A stretch of 64,000 nucleotides of DNA from the NCBI RefSeq assembly GCF_032854445.1, contig NC_088303.1, positions 8,933,501-8,997,500 on the forward strand, read 5' to 3'. The position numbers and the translations under genes are program-made. Source of the stretch: Liolophura sinensis. Its lineage: Eukaryota; Mollusca; Polyplacophora; Chitonida; Chitonidae. Position 1 is the stretch's first letter. The number at the start of each line of letters is the position of its first letter. Of this stretch, positions 39,539-51,175 are shown piece after piece. The notes beneath the pieces were generated by a model, which saw only the letters and a program-made list of their open reading frames with translations, did no database searches and was not told the DNA's origin.

Positions 39539-42500
39539 ATGTCGGTCATCATACGCCTGCAAGGGTTACCATGGACAGCAAGCGCTGGAGACATACGTCA
39601 GTTTTTTGCCGGCCTGAATATTCCAGATGGAGGAGTACATATCGTTGGCGGAGAGCAAGGAGACGCCTTCATTGCATTTACATCTGACGAGGACGCTAGG
39701 CTAGCCATGCAACACAACAATCGGTACCTGCAAGAATCCCCAGTACACCTGTTTCTGAGCAGTAAAACGGAAATGCAGCATGTGATCTCTGAAGCTCGAG
39801 ATGGACACACTGTTAAACCTGTTGCCCCCCCACGTCCGAATGTGCCAACTCCTGGGGGAAGACCGAACCTTCCAAGACACATGGAGGACTTTCCAAGGCA
39901 AGACATGGTCGAGAGAGGTCGAGATAACCAGAGACGTCCACCCAATATGCCTCCATTTGGTCCCCGAGGACCAAGAGATGAACTGCGATTCCCAACAGAG
40001 ATTGGAGGACGCGGAATGAGAGGAGAAGCGCGTTCACCACAAGATATTCCCCCGGTAAATTTGAGAGGAAACCGGGATGATCCACGGCATCCTCTGGACC
40101 CACCTGTAGGCCCACGTGGCAGTAGAGACAATGCTCGTCTGTCCCCTAATGTTTTATCCTCTGGACCCAGGGGTCAAAGGGACGATTACAGGCAAAATTT
40201 CACCCCTACTCACCGAGAATTCATAGAAGAACCAAGGCAGGGCGGTCCTCCTCCAAGACGACCAACAGACCCTCATTTCCGAGATTCCCAAGTTCCCGAT
40301 GACAGGATGGAACCACAGCCGGGACTACCAATGTATAGAGATGGACATCGACCACAGTCTGATTTCCCAGGACCCAGCTCAAGACCCTTCAGAGACGAGC
40401 ACCGACAAGGCCATGATAGACATCGCCCGGGTGATCAGAGAGAGCTGAGGCAACCCGTGATTGACAGACATCCTACTGATTCGCCATATCCCATACCCGA
40501 AGGTCAAAGGGACAGTCAAAGACGCCCCCCTGGTCAACCCAGATTTGATCCCAATGCTCCAGATCAGCGATTCGATCCCAATCGCCCTAATCAAAGATTA
40601 GACCCCAATGCACCTGGTCCAAGATACGACCCAAATTTGCCAAGATTCAGAGATTTCAGAGAAGAAGGACGCCTGGGGCCACCTATTCCAGCTGATGGTG
40701 CAAGAGATCTACGAGGTGAAGGCCCAAGGGAAATGCAGAGTGATCCTTCAAGAGAACTGCGCATTGAATACCAGGGTGACAGACGTGGACCAGATGGTCA
40801 ACTTCCTAGAGGAATGAGGGAATCTGACCGACGTATGACTCAAGGCTCTGGGACCAGAGAGGGAAGAAACCTACCACCACCCGGCGTAAGGCCAGGAAGT
40901 GATCCCTCCGAACTACATGTCCTAAATCGCCGTGGCTACAGGGATGAGGAACATTTTCATTCAGACAGAAATTCATCTGAACCACCGCCGCATCTTAGCA
41001 GTTTGCGAGGTGGTCAGAGACCACCACTGGATGCACCAGAACAAGTTCCACATGATTACAGAGATCAGGACAGACGTGGCAATCCGCCTCCACGGCTGTT
41101 TGGTGAAGACGGAAGACCTCTTCCAGATAGACGTCGTCCTGATATGCAGGGGCCTGGACAAAGACCTCAAGCTCCACGTGATAGAGTACCTCCTGGGCGC
41201 ACGAGTCAGGCTGGAGGTTTTCCTCAAGATCATGATGCCAGAATTCCACATCGTTATGACGAACGTCCAGAGCGGCAGTTTGCGGAGTATGCTGAGTCAT
41301 ACGCTGAGAAAGACAGGCAGTTTGACGATGGACAGCCTTACAATGATGTATATGGAGTAGACCAAGGCAGGCCGCTTCTCGACTGGGATGGCAGACCGCC
41401 TGTCAATAGTTCTTTGTCTCCACAAGTAGGTTCTCTTTCAGACCGTTCTCGGGATCGACCAAGAGATCAGAGTGGACAAAGGCCATATGAACAAACGGAT
41501 AGTAGTCGTTTTCCTCCCAGACCAAGTGGTAGAACTTTGCTTCCCGATCCTGATGTTCCTCGTATGGGCCCTGTTGTATTTGAAGAACGCCAAGATGATC
41601 ACTTCCATAGCAGTATGGAATCGAGGGATGGATATGACGCACGCCACGGAGAAGGCCATTTTGATGCTGGGTATGAAGATGCATATCCTGGGCAAGCAGA
41701 AATGACTGACCATCACAGAAATCATCGTGAGCCCTATCCTCCGAGGGGCAGACCTCCAGGGCCACCACCAGGCCGCCACATGCCACCACGTCCAGCAAAG
41801 TCACCGATAAATCCTCAGGAAATGTTTGTGCAAGTGACAAATCTACCGCTCAGTGTGACATACAGCAGTCTCCGAAGATTTTTCGAACGGTCCATGATTC
41901 CTCGAGATGGTGTCAAATTGTTGAATGATAATCAGGGTAATAGGATTGGTTCAGGATATCTCAAGTTTGTGAATTCAATAGGCCTGGAGAATGCTTTAAT
42001 AATGAATGGGAAATTTATGGAAGGCCGCCCAGTTGGTGTAACGCGGTGTTCGCAAGAGGAATTTGACGGTGCTACTGATTCATACACGCCTCTGAGTAGG
42101 GCTTTGTCACCTAAACGCCAGTTTTCTGACCGAGGTTACCCCGACGGTGAGGTTCCGTCTCCAAAGCGCAAGCGTTCGGAATCTCCAAGCGGAAGGAGAT
42201 CTGGACAATCGAGAAAAAGCCGTAATATTGCCCTTATGCGAGATGTTCCTTACCGCGCCACTCCTCAAGATTTAAAGCTCTTCTTCAATCAGCTTGAAAT
42301 TGTGGAGAACGGAATCTTGTTCGACAGAGACAGCTCTGGAAAACCGAATGGGATTGCCTTTGTAGAATTCAAGAACTCAAAGGACTTCAACTTAGCTCTT
42401 CAACGCAATCACAGTAGGTTCATGAACCGATCAGTTATTATCTCTGTTGGGGATGTGAAGGATTACGAGCGAGCTTTGGACAAGAAAAGACGCTCTGGTG

Positions 42501-43210
42501 GAAGTAACGGCACAAGGATGGTTAATGCAGAAAGTGGAGAAAATAAAACTTCAAAAACTGAAAAATCCACTGACAAAGAAGAAGCTACTACCCCTAAAAA
42601 AGAGTCTCCACAAAAGACAGTTACTACCTCTTCTGTCAACATTTCGTGCTTCTGTGTTCGACTTAAAGGCTTGCCTCCAACAGTAACCAAGAAAAATGTT
42701 GAGGACTTCTTTAAGGGATTGGATATTGCCCCGAAGGGCTACTTTCCTGTATCAAGGAAAGATGGCTCCTGTACAGGTGATGCGTTCGTTGAGTTTGTTT
42801 CCCCCAAAGAGTGTCAGAAAGCATGTGCTAAAGATCAGGAGTTAATGGGAAATCGGACAATATCGGTTCAACCAGTTTCCAAAGCAGCCATGACAAAGGA
42901 TCTCCAGGAGTTGCGGAAAAAGGCGGCGGAAGAAAGTCCGGTGCCAGTTCAACCTCAAAGGCCACCGCCCCTATACTTCATGCTAGGTGCTCAGAATTTG
43001 CCATTTTCCGTGTCAATCGGCGAGATTCTGAATTTCTTCCGGGGCTATAATCCAGTGCCGGAGTCCATTCGGCTTCACTACACAAACGAAGGGCGACCAA
43101 CGGGGGATGCTGTGATCGGCTTTATGACCGAATCTGAGTGTCACAGAGCACTGCGTGACTTGAACGCAAGAATGCTTGGAAGAAGAAACATTAGGTTATA
43201 TTTAGCCTAA
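39539..43210 (+). CDS. RBM12: RBM12/RBM12B-family RNA-binding protein, single coding exon
   Basis: A 1223-residue ORF without introns. RRM1 at 2-80 starts SVIIRLQGLPW, then IPDGGVHIVGGE, the signature N-terminus of RBM12 and RBM12B. Residues about 90-760 are rich in Pro, Arg, Asp, Gly and Gln, with internal repeats at 141-224 (G-x-RG-x-RD units) and 335-368 (FDPN units). RRM2 starts at 762 (MFVQVTNLPLSV), RRM3 at 896 (IALMRDVPYRAT) after a basic PKRKR likely nuclear signal at 875, RRM4 at 1038 (FCVRLKGLPPTV), and RRM5 at 1147 to the end (NFFRGYNPVPESI). This is longer than human RBM12 (932) or RBM12B (about 1000). The role is nuclear RNA binding, probably in RNA processing; targets are unknown. 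Adjacency to TMEM67 argues for the RBM12B side of the family. Confidence 0.93.
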   Translation: MSVIIRLQGLPWTASAGDIRQFFAGLNIPDGGVHIVGGEQGDAFIAFTSDEDARLAMQHNNRYLQESPVHLFLSSKTEMQHVISEARDGHTVKPVAPPRPNVPTPGGRPNLPRHMEDFPRQDMVERGRDNQRRPPNMPPFGPRGPRDELRFPTEIGGRGMRGEARSPQDIPPVNLRGNRDDPRHPLDPPVGPRGSRDNARLSPNVLSSGPRGQRDDYRQNFTPTHREFIEEPRQGGPPPRRPTDPHFRDSQVPDDRMEPQPGLPMYRDGHRPQSDFPGPSSRPFRDEHRQGHDRHRPGDQRELRQPVIDRHPTDSPYPIPEGQRDSQRRPPGQPRFDPNAPDQRFDPNRPNQRLDPNAPGPRYDPNLPRFRDFREEGRLGPPIPADGARDLRGEGPREMQSDPSRELRIEYQGDRRGPDGQLPRGMRESDRRMTQGSGTREGRNLPPPGVRPGSDPSELHVLNRRGYRDEEHFHSDRNSSEPPPHLSSLRGGQRPPLDAPEQVPHDYRDQDRRGNPPPRLFGEDGRPLPDRRRPDMQGPGQRPQAPRDRVPPGRTSQAGGFPQDHDARIPHRYDERPERQFAEYAESYAEKDRQFDDGQPYNDVYGVDQGRPLLDWDGRPPVNSSLSPQVGSLSDRSRDRPRDQSGQRPYEQTDSSRFPPRPSGRTLLPDPDVPRMGPVVFEERQDDHFHSSMESRDGYDARHGEGHFDAGYEDAYPGQAEMTDHHRNHREPYPPRGRPPGPPPGRHMPPRPAKSPINPQEMFVQVTNLPLSVTYSSLRRFFERSMIPRDGVKLLNDNQGNRIGSGYLKFVNSIGLENALIMNGKFMEGRPVGVTRCSQEEFDGATDSYTPLSRALSPKRQFSDRGYPDGEVPSPKRKRSESPSGRRSGQSRKSRNIALMRDVPYRATPQDLKLFFNQLEIVENGILFDRDSSGKPNGIAFVEFKNSKDFNLALQRNHSRFMNRSVIISVGDVKDYERALDKKRRSGGSNGTRMVNAESGENKTSKTEKSTDKEEATTPKKESPQKTVTTSSVNISCFCVRLKGLPPTVTKKNVEDFFKGLDIAPKGYFPVSRKDGSCTGDAFVEFVSPKECQKACAKDQELMGNRTISVQPVSKAAMTKDLQELRKKAAEESPVPVQPQRPPPLYFMLGAQNLPFSVSIGEILNFFRGYNPVPESIRLHYTNEGRPTGDAVIGFMTESECHRALRDLNARMLGRRNIRLYLA

Positions 43211-43830
43211 TCTATTGTGGACGCAAGTAATTTAAGTGTAAAAATTATGCAACGTGGCTTATCCTTCATTTCTGTTGATTTTCTGGACAGTGTGGGACAT
43301 GTAAAAGTTTTAAGACATTGACAAAAAAGCATTTTTATCAGAAAAAAGTGACGGTTTCAAACATGTACTGTTTTGAAACTGTTTACACAGTTCTCAGTAT
43401 TTGTGTGTGGCATTTTAGTTTGCCTGTGTTTATAATTAATTGTTATATGCTTGTTATCTACAACTTGTAGACGTTCAAAGACAATTGAAATGTGCTAAAT
43501 TCCATGCAGAAATGCACTACTTTACTAAACAATGTTTTACCAATCTGCTTTGGCGCAAATGCCAGTCATGTTATGTATGACTTTAAATACCTTGTAAATA
43601 ATGCTGCAAGTGGTTTTAGTGTTTCTAATTGTGGAAGGTATAGTTTACATTTTCATATTGTTATAACACGTGGTATAAACACAAGTTTATGTCACCAGTC
43701 TATTAATGATGTATAGCTGTGTCTTTTCCCATGTGAACGTTAAGTGAAATCAAATACAATTCATTGTTCAGTACAGATATGACATTTTCCGTTTAAGTCT
43801 GTTATTTCCCAGTTGATATTTGCGTGGATG
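43211..43830 (+). other. RBM12 3' UTR, probable
   Basis: AT-rich sequence after the stop. No clean AATAAA was found; an AATACA variant lies near 43754. The end is set by the SINE that follows. Confidence 0.4.
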
Positions 43831-43835
43831 ACGGC

Positions 43836-44190
43836 ATCAATTTATTTATTTATTTATTTGATCGGTGTTTTACGCCATACTCAAGAATATTTCACTTATA
43901 CGACGACGGCAGCATAATAGTGGCAGAAAACCTGATAGAGCCTGGGGGAAACCCACGGACGTTCGGAGGTTACTGACAGACCTTCCCAAGTACGACCATA
44001 AATGAAGCCAGCTTGAGCTAGACGAACCCCCGCATGGATATAGGAACACCTTGGCCACTGGAGATTTTAGCTTTGTACCTAACATCGCTGGATTTAATGG
44101 TGGCGACGTGCTGAAGCATACTCGTTACAACGCATGCGTCGCTCACTACGCTTAGCCACCTCACCACTGGTGTCCTCGCACGGAACTGTT
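43836..44190 (-). mobile_element. SINE family 2, long copy in reverse
   Basis: Starts with (TTTA)n then 'tgttttacgccatactcaag' and 'cacttatacgacgacggc', the reversed tail and body. It extends to a tRNA-like head near 44130-44190 ('ggcgacgtgctgaagc…'). Confidence 0.75.
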
Positions 44191-44224
44191 GAATCAGCAT
44201 TCATAATTACTTTGCTTCAGGTGT

Positions 44225-44525
44225 GGGTTCAGCCGGGGACACACTAGGCAGATTTTTTCGCCTGTAAGGACGAAATTAATCACGCACGATATTCGCATAG
44301 CTGCAGGCATACTATGTGGACTTTTCTGTTGATCGTCGTCAGTAGCTTATATCATGTGACCTAGAAAACCATGTGACACAAAAAAAATTTTCATAGTCAG
44401 TGATATCGCCGACGCATTTCTTCGCTAGTATTTGAAATGGTTGATAGAGACGAATTTCGTTTTAGACAAGTTCGCCTGGGAAATATGCGGTCGCCGGTGC
44501 CGACACACCAGGAGGATTTTTAAAA
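44225..44525. repeat. element-like block with similar ends in direct orientation
   Basis: 'gccggggacacactaggcag' then attttt near 44233 resembles 'gccggtgccgacacaccagg' then aggattttt at 44493-44521. These are direct rather than inverted ends, about 300 bp apart. Identity unknown. Confidence 0.3.
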
Positions 44526-45090
44526 AATGACATTTCCCTGTCTCACCTGCATGCCCGATATAACTGGGATACAAATGCAAATGAATTCGTCAACTTATTT
44601 AACTAATTTAGATATATCTAATTTATTACCACCATTGCTTCGTCAAAATGTTGATTTATTTTCTTCTGCCGACACTGAATTACGTTTTGAGGGGAACATT
44701 TGTGTGTGACAGGTCGTTTATATCACGGTAAATCTCCGTTATGTGCTTGCATATATTCCACTGTGAAAACCACGGTTTCTAAATATTCCAAATAGGTTAT
44801 ATACGAAACAGTAATCTTAGGCCATACACCACAAAAAACTAATTTGTTACAGACAGTAAAATAAATTATGTTATGAATTAATAGATTATATTACAAATTA
44901 TTAGGCTATATACACAATAGATGTGTTCTGTTGTTCCAATGAAGAGAAAATAATTTTGTTAGTTTAACCGTGTTGCCAATTGTGTATTGTGTTGGTGCAT
45001 TATCATAATGCAGAAACATAATCTATTTAAGCATCACATTAATATTATCGGAAATGTAACAGATTAGCTTTGATTGGTTGGTTGATTTAC
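44526..45090. other. AT-rich, nothing recognised
   Basis: Only a 60-codon frame without a family. Confidence 0.5.
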
Positions 45091-45094
45091 TTCT

Positions 45095-45215
45095 TGATTC
45101 GTGATTAATGGTTGATTTACTTTTTGCATTGGTGTTTTCGTCGCACTGAAGAATGTTTCACTTACACGACGACGGCGGTCAGTATTGTGGTATGGGAGGA
45201 AAGCTGGCGATTGTA
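45095..45215 (-). repeat. SINE family 2 fragment, reverse
   Basis: 'gcattggtgttttcgtcgca', 'gaatgtttcacttacacgac' and 'gacggcggtcagtattgtgg' are the reversed tail and body, diverged. Confidence 0.6.
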
Positions 45216-45284
45216 TAGTGTTAAGTCTTCGTGTAATTCATTAAACCAGTCTCACATACAGGTCAACTCTGTTCCCTCCAGCCT

Positions 45285-45352
45285 CGCCACAATATGACTG
45301 AAAAAATTGCCTATGTGGCGTTAAACCATAATCATTCATTCACTCCCCTCAG
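45285..45352 (+). repeat. SINE family 1 tail fragment
   Basis: 'gccacaatatgactgaaaaa' and 'tatgtggcgttaaacc' with CATT/CACT repeats. Confidence 0.55.
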
Positions 45353-46039
45353 CCAGTTTCACGTCACATGCATGAGAGCTTTACACGCTAATCAGAGAGC
45401 ACCGACACGCCTCCGTACACTTTCATTGGTTTAACGCTGACCCCAAATGAAAAACGGTGACTCCACAAACTTTTTAACGACACATACTTTCGACTGTAGT
45501 TTTCTGTGTTCTTGATTTATTTACATGTATTTGTTTTCTCTCGCTTCAACCCTGCATAGAATAATACGTTAAGCCTACACTAGGCCTATACTCCAAATAA
45601 AACTTATGCTCATCTCTTTCTACATGTTTTTTTTTTTCAAGACTAACAGATTTCTTGCGCACGTTTTGTAACCATGTCTATTTATAGGTGGATACTTTCG
45701 TTCCTAGGCGAAAGTGACACTTTTCCGATGCTGTGGTTTTATAATCATGAGCTCTTTAATATCACATCTCAGGAAGTAAATGGGTAAACTAGAACATCTG
45801 GTAGGAAAAGTTATTTCACTTCTCACCTGAAACAACCATTAACAAACACTTTTAGTTAACCTAAAAATGACCGGGTAACGACACAATGGACTGGAAGTAA
45901 AACTTGTAAGAACAACAAAAAACACTACATACAGTACGATATAAATATGAATATTGAATGTGATATTTATGTCTTTCCTGGGGTCACCTCCCTTGCTGAC
46001 CAGATCCTAGAAGTGTGAATTTCAGCGGCGCTAAGACAT

Positions 46040-46825
46040 ATGGGCGAGTCAGTGGATTGTTACCTTTAATGCCCAGAAAACTATGTGTCTTTACATGTCT
46101 CTGAAAATAACCCAGTTCTTCGTAAACTCTGCTTCAAGGTACTAAGGTGAAGAGCGTTCGGTACCATACGTATCTCGGTGTAATATTGCAAAAGGATGGT
46201 AAATGGGAGGCCGTACTCGGACGATAGTAACAAACTGTAACAAGGAACTAAGCATAATGGTTCGCGTTAGACCCTATTGCCGGACCTAAATTGAGAATGT
46301 CTGTCCTCACGTCGAAAACAGCACAGGTTGCTCCTTTTTTTATAAAGTAGTCACTGGTCTTTCTCTACATTATCTTAGACAACCCTGTCCTAAAAGAGTA
46401 ATAATATCGCATTTCTTTCCCCAGACTATACTAAGGACTGGAATTCCATTCCCCTAGAAATAAAAGAATCATCTGTACAGTAAATTAAAGACTGCCTTAT
46501 CCCATTACAGAAAACTATGTTATCGTCCATGTGTAGCTCTTTCAATAATTTTGCTTCAGTTTTGCACTGAAGGATGAGAATGGAACGGAGCACTCTTCGC
46601 GCCCACTTATTTAAATATAACATAAATGGTCAAAATTCATGTCCTGCATGTGGTTCTAAACATGAAAATACTCAACACTATTTAATAAATAGAACCGCGT
46701 TTGTCATTCAAAGGGAGCACGTGCTTAAGTCATTCACAAATATAGTCTCTCCTGGTGTGCTTCACTCTGTTTCTCACGCACTGTCCAAAATGTACCACAT
46801 GTATATGACTGACTGGCTCAAATGA
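46040..46825 (+). pseudogene. decayed non-LTR retrotransposon, reverse transcriptase C-terminal part
   Basis: In changing frames it reads ASQWIVTFNAQKTMCLYMS, then VKSVRYHTYLGVILQKDGKW, DWNSIPLEIKESS, and finally MRMERSTLRAHLFKYNI and NSCPACGSKHENTQHYL. These are the post-palm segment, the 'YLGV' segment and the Cys/His C-terminal motif of LINE reverse transcriptases. Several stops and frame shifts and no N-terminal part mean a dead, 5'-truncated copy. The exact clade (CR1/Jockey-like) is not settled. Confidence 0.75.
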
Positions 46826-46829
46826 CCTG

Positions 46830-48190
46830 ACTCTAGACGACAATTTAAAAATGTTCGAAAGTATTCACAGTTAAACATCGAGTACCCATAGATTCGACAC
46901 TAATAAAGACAGCTGTCCTTTATTCTGGTTGCAATGATCACCTAGGTGACTTTGAGCAAGGAGATATCAGAAGAACAGTGGGTGAACTTGGGCCATAAAT
47001 GTCATTGGTCCATCGTTATTCGCCTTGTATGCAGCAGCCTGTGTCCGTGTTTTAATGCTAACAGTCGATATTATGTATTTCCTATCATTATATCGCATAA
47101 ATGAATTGGCGAATACCATGGAAATGTTGTAATACCTTATGTAAACAGGGTATATATTTTTGAGAAGACTCCCAAATGGCCCCTGATTGTGGTGAATCCT
47201 CGATAAAGAAATAAATAATTAAATTAAATTGCAGTATGTATAAAAACTTCTCCGAGGAGACCATTTATTCCCAACGTGGAAATCTCACAATTAGAAGTAT
47301 CGATTATACGACTTTGTTGTGAAATTGTTATACCCATTCAGGTTATTCTATTCTACACACAAACAATCAAACTCATATTTTATTTATTTGCCACTGTGGG
47401 AGCAACAAAGTCTCGAATCTCGTCACACACAAACTCATTCACCATACAGAACTGATTCTTTGCAGCTTGTCTTTAATTACACAAACTCATGCATCACAAT
47501 CGCAATAACTGAGGCAAGTTAAATAGACCACTTTATAGAAGTAATTCATTGTACTGCTCATTTCAGATATGGAGCAGTCTTACATATTTTTATTAAATGA
47601 GAACTAAAATTGGAACTCCTGCAGCATAAGGCTGTCGTATTGCATGTTCACTCGGTAGCATTAAATGGACTCAAATTATGTTTTGTTTCGTATTTCTTTA
47701 AAAATACTGGAATTGTGTTATATTATTCACAATTAGTATTAATTTATAATTAAAGTAGGATACGGCAAGCTCTGTGGAGTTTTATTCCCGCCAATATAAC
47801 ATCTCTGTAGATATATATTTGTATGTATAATATATTGGTGAGTATAAAAAAAAAACTGATTATTGAGTCAATCAATGCTGTTTTTTTCAGTTAAAAATAT
47901 GGATACCCACGGACCTTATAAATATCATAACGTTACACCGACCTGTAAAAATCAGACCGGCAATAAACATATTTTCTCGTCTTAAAAATTATTTACATTA
48001 AAAGTTACAGTTCTCAGCACAATAAATACTAATCAGTGGTAAACACCGCCACCCCCAAAAGAGAAAAAATATCTCGCAACGTGCGAAAGATTTTTCTATC
48101 TATATGGCTGCGTACGTAAACCAGCCTACGTGTTTAAGGTGATAAATTTTGTGTCAGCAAAATTGAGCAGTTTTCATTAAAAATACCCAC
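46830..48190. other. no gene recognised
   Basis: AT-rich. 'ataaagaaataaataattaa' near 47203 could be the LINE or another element's tail. Nothing coding is supported. Confidence 0.45.
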
Positions 48191-48196
48191 TCATGG

Positions 48197-48291
48197 TATA
48201 TATACTCATAACAGTAGAAACGGACACGTAGTTAGAGTTGCACTTTCGGAGAGACGAGCAAGAAGACACGACGAGAAACATTTTAATTAAG
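48197..48291 (+). promoter_or_regulatory. TATA box and candidate 5' UTR exon of the secreted gene
   Basis: 'TATATATAC' at 48197-48205, then a segment of about 60 bp ending 'ttaattaag|gtgtgt'. It could splice to 'tatttttttaag|gtcccagcc' just before the ATG at 51120. Inferred from motif spacing and splice sites only. Confidence 0.35.
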
Positions 48292-48294
48292 GTG

Positions 48295-51105
48295 TGTATT
48301 TTTAGTTGTAATCATAACATCAACCTTTATGAATTTACGTCAGGTGTATGGATATGTAAGGGCCATTCCGGCCTGCGGCCCTCCCACTGTTGAGGCTATG
48401 TGTTGAAATTTAGCTACCGCTACATAGGTGTATAGCGGCTTATATACTGGGAAGTTTCTCACTTACACTTCGCTACACCTCAGGTTTATTTCCATAGAAT
48501 GTTCTCAAAACAGGACAATACATTTGAAACCACCCTGAACAACTAGATGGGAAATCGTCGCCCCTTGCCGCCAGGTTGATTGCCAATCTGCTCACAGTGA
48601 CAGATTGTCTTCGAGATAACGGAAGAGGTTTTTCCCCGGTATGCGGTTGAAAGTTGTTATGTAACAGGTGTGACTGATGGAATAGGCCAAGCTAAAATAT
48701 TCGTTGCTAACCATCATCCTACTGTGTGCCACTAAGGGCATAGGAGGAGTTCCTTTTCCGTCTGATATTGGTATTTGAAACAAGACTTGTCTTACGGATT
48801 ATACCGTGAAGTATATGACGGTGGCTTTAATTGACATTTACTCCGAAGCTCAACTGATAAAAACAGGTACCCCTTTCTCAATGTAATTTTACGATACGCT
48901 GTTAGCTGAAGTAAATGTCATTGAGCTTTCAATGGAAGAATATTGTGTATAGTCTGTATAGATTTACAATAATAAATTTAAACTTATCTAACATATGGCT
49001 TGACAATATACGAGGATATAAAAAAATTCTTTTGTGGTTCAAATTCACCCAAGTGGGTTTCAAGGCACGGATGTTTAGCACTGGACCAATGCGGACAGTG
49101 CATTAGAAGCCATGAAATATTATGGCCAATGTAGAATTTCTCTGAACTTCCAAATTATTTCAGTATTATGAAGGGAATTCCCTCAGGAAAACGCCTTAAA
49201 ATAGCAAAATCTGCTTTTGACCCAACTTTTGTCTTTTGGTCAAACAAAAGGAAAACAGCTAGAAATATAGCTGCTAAAGCAGCGATGGCGGAGTTCAAGC
49301 CTGTATTTCTAAGAGGGGTCACGTCCAGTTTATTGAATGGTGTCTTTATGCATTGGTGCACAACCAACTTAATTAGAAAGTGTAAATTCATCGTAGCCAT
49401 CAATGCATTGCATGTACACTATATAGTATGTACATATAAATGTGCACATTTTGTAAATCGGCCTTTGGACTTTACATGAGGGCGTGCATGTGATGTGGTT
49501 TTTAACACATCTCAACAGTTTTCAGCGTTTTTTTTTACACGCCGATTTGGGGGAAGTTGCGCTTTTTCGCAATTTGATAGCAACAAAAGTGTATATAGCA
49601 GGGAAAAAAATAAGAAAGGTTTCCTGATCAGGACGTAAAACTATGTCAGGTAACATGTTTAGAATTTTTAAATTCAATTTTTTTCGTTTTCATATGACAT
49701 CACTTCCGGTGAACCTAATTTCCATACACGCTGTATTCTTTTTCTTCCCAAATAGTGCTTGTTATGTATATTAAATTTCAAGTTGATCGGACATGGGGTT
49801 CTGAAGAAAATGACTCTCACATCATTTTACTTCAACGCAAAATAGCCGCCAGGCCACGTGTTTCAGGTCGTGAAAAACTGCATTAGACAGGACTTTTTGT
49901 CAGACATCATCTGTAGAAGTGTAGAAATTATTATCAAAAAACAAATTTTTGGTCACATGACATTTTCACCCAATAGCGAGCTTGTACAATTTTAAACCGA
50001 GGAAGTCCTCAGGACACGCGTAGGCTTTGTGCAACGACCTTTCAGCTCAATCGCATCAGTTGTTCAGAAAAAGGCTTTTTTGGGGTTTCGCACAAAATCC
50101 AATACGCCAGCCAAGTCATGCGACAAAATGTCTCTAATAGGTAAAAAGTACAACTTCAGATCCTTTCCTACAGTACAACAAAATTTCTGGCATGTCCCAT
50201 TTCTCGTTTTCTCAAAAAATGTATCACCATATTGTTGAGAAAGATGATAACTGAACGCAGTTTTACGGCTTCCAAGATGTCTCCACACACAGTTTCCAGC
50301 TTCGGCCTCAGCTCAGGAATGTCCCTGCACATTGCAGTCAATGTAACATCCATTAAGAATCTGCCTGGTCCTGTAAACGGAATGTTAACAGCTTAGGAAG
50401 AAACTCTGTACATGCATTACATTGTGTATGTACTATACGGCTGTATATGGACATTTCTCAGTTATTTGAATCATGACAACTCTTTTGTTTATCAACGTAA
50501 CTCAAAACTTTTAGGACAACCCTTTCAACTAACTAATTTTCAGCGTTTTAGCTGTGTCTGTTTTCTGTTACGTGACCTTCAGAAATGTGATTTTTCGCGC
50601 CTTAATTGCAATTTACGACAAAACTATTTAAGATGGGTAAAAAAAATAACCACGGATTCGAAATCAGCAACTCAAACTACAACAGGTAGTATGTTTGTAA
50701 TGTTGAATTTCACAAGTTTGTGGTCACGTGACATTCATGTACGTGAGTTTATTTCTTCCAGTTTCAAGATATGAGATATGGGACATACGCCTTTCACGTA
50801 AAGCGGTTTTTTAAAAATCGGCTCCGACCAGAATATGAGCCGCTAGAGCACCAGTACATAACAGTACAATTTGGAATGTACCGCTTTGCAGATCAAAGAA
50901 GTTTATGTCTGTAAGTTTCGTTTCTTAAACACCAGCGGTATTGTCAGCACGCTGACAAATAAATGAAATATTGGACGTTTTTGTTCAAAATCGTAAGCAA
51001 TAAAAGATATAAAAAAAAATATTTACAGCTTCGGGCGTAAATGGTCATGGAATTTCTGCAGTACATACCTTTAAACTTTAAGCTTATACGCGTGTTATTA
51101 TTTTT
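48295..51105. other. no gene recognised; possible first intron
   Basis: Frames are open on both strands at 49155-49479 but have no family. CpG-poor, AT-rich DNA. It would be the first intron of the next gene if the TATA-box exon is real. Confidence 0.4.
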
Positions 51106-51119
51106 TTAAGGTCCCAGCC

Positions 51120-51175
51120 ATGAAATCCGGAATCTCTTTCATCGCGGGTTTGGCGGGTATCTTATGTCTCATACA
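51120..51175 (+). CDS. secreted gene exon 1: start and signal peptide
   Basis: ATG in 'gtcccagccATGAAATC' encodes MKSGISFIAGLAGILCLI, then donor ca|gtaagt in phase 2. The next exon completes it as Q-FTLA, with likely cleavage after LA. A lysine then a hydrophobic core is typical for secretion. Confidence 0.78.

Noticed and set aside
39598-41840. Minus-strand and shifted-frame ORFs of 70-177 codons within RBM12
   Set aside because: Shadows of the long GC-richer coding exon; no independent family resemblance.
49155-49479. Overlapping frames on both strands (103 and 82 codons), the minus one with a hydrophobic stretch
   Set aside because: No family resemblance, no splice or promoter support, both strands open by chance.
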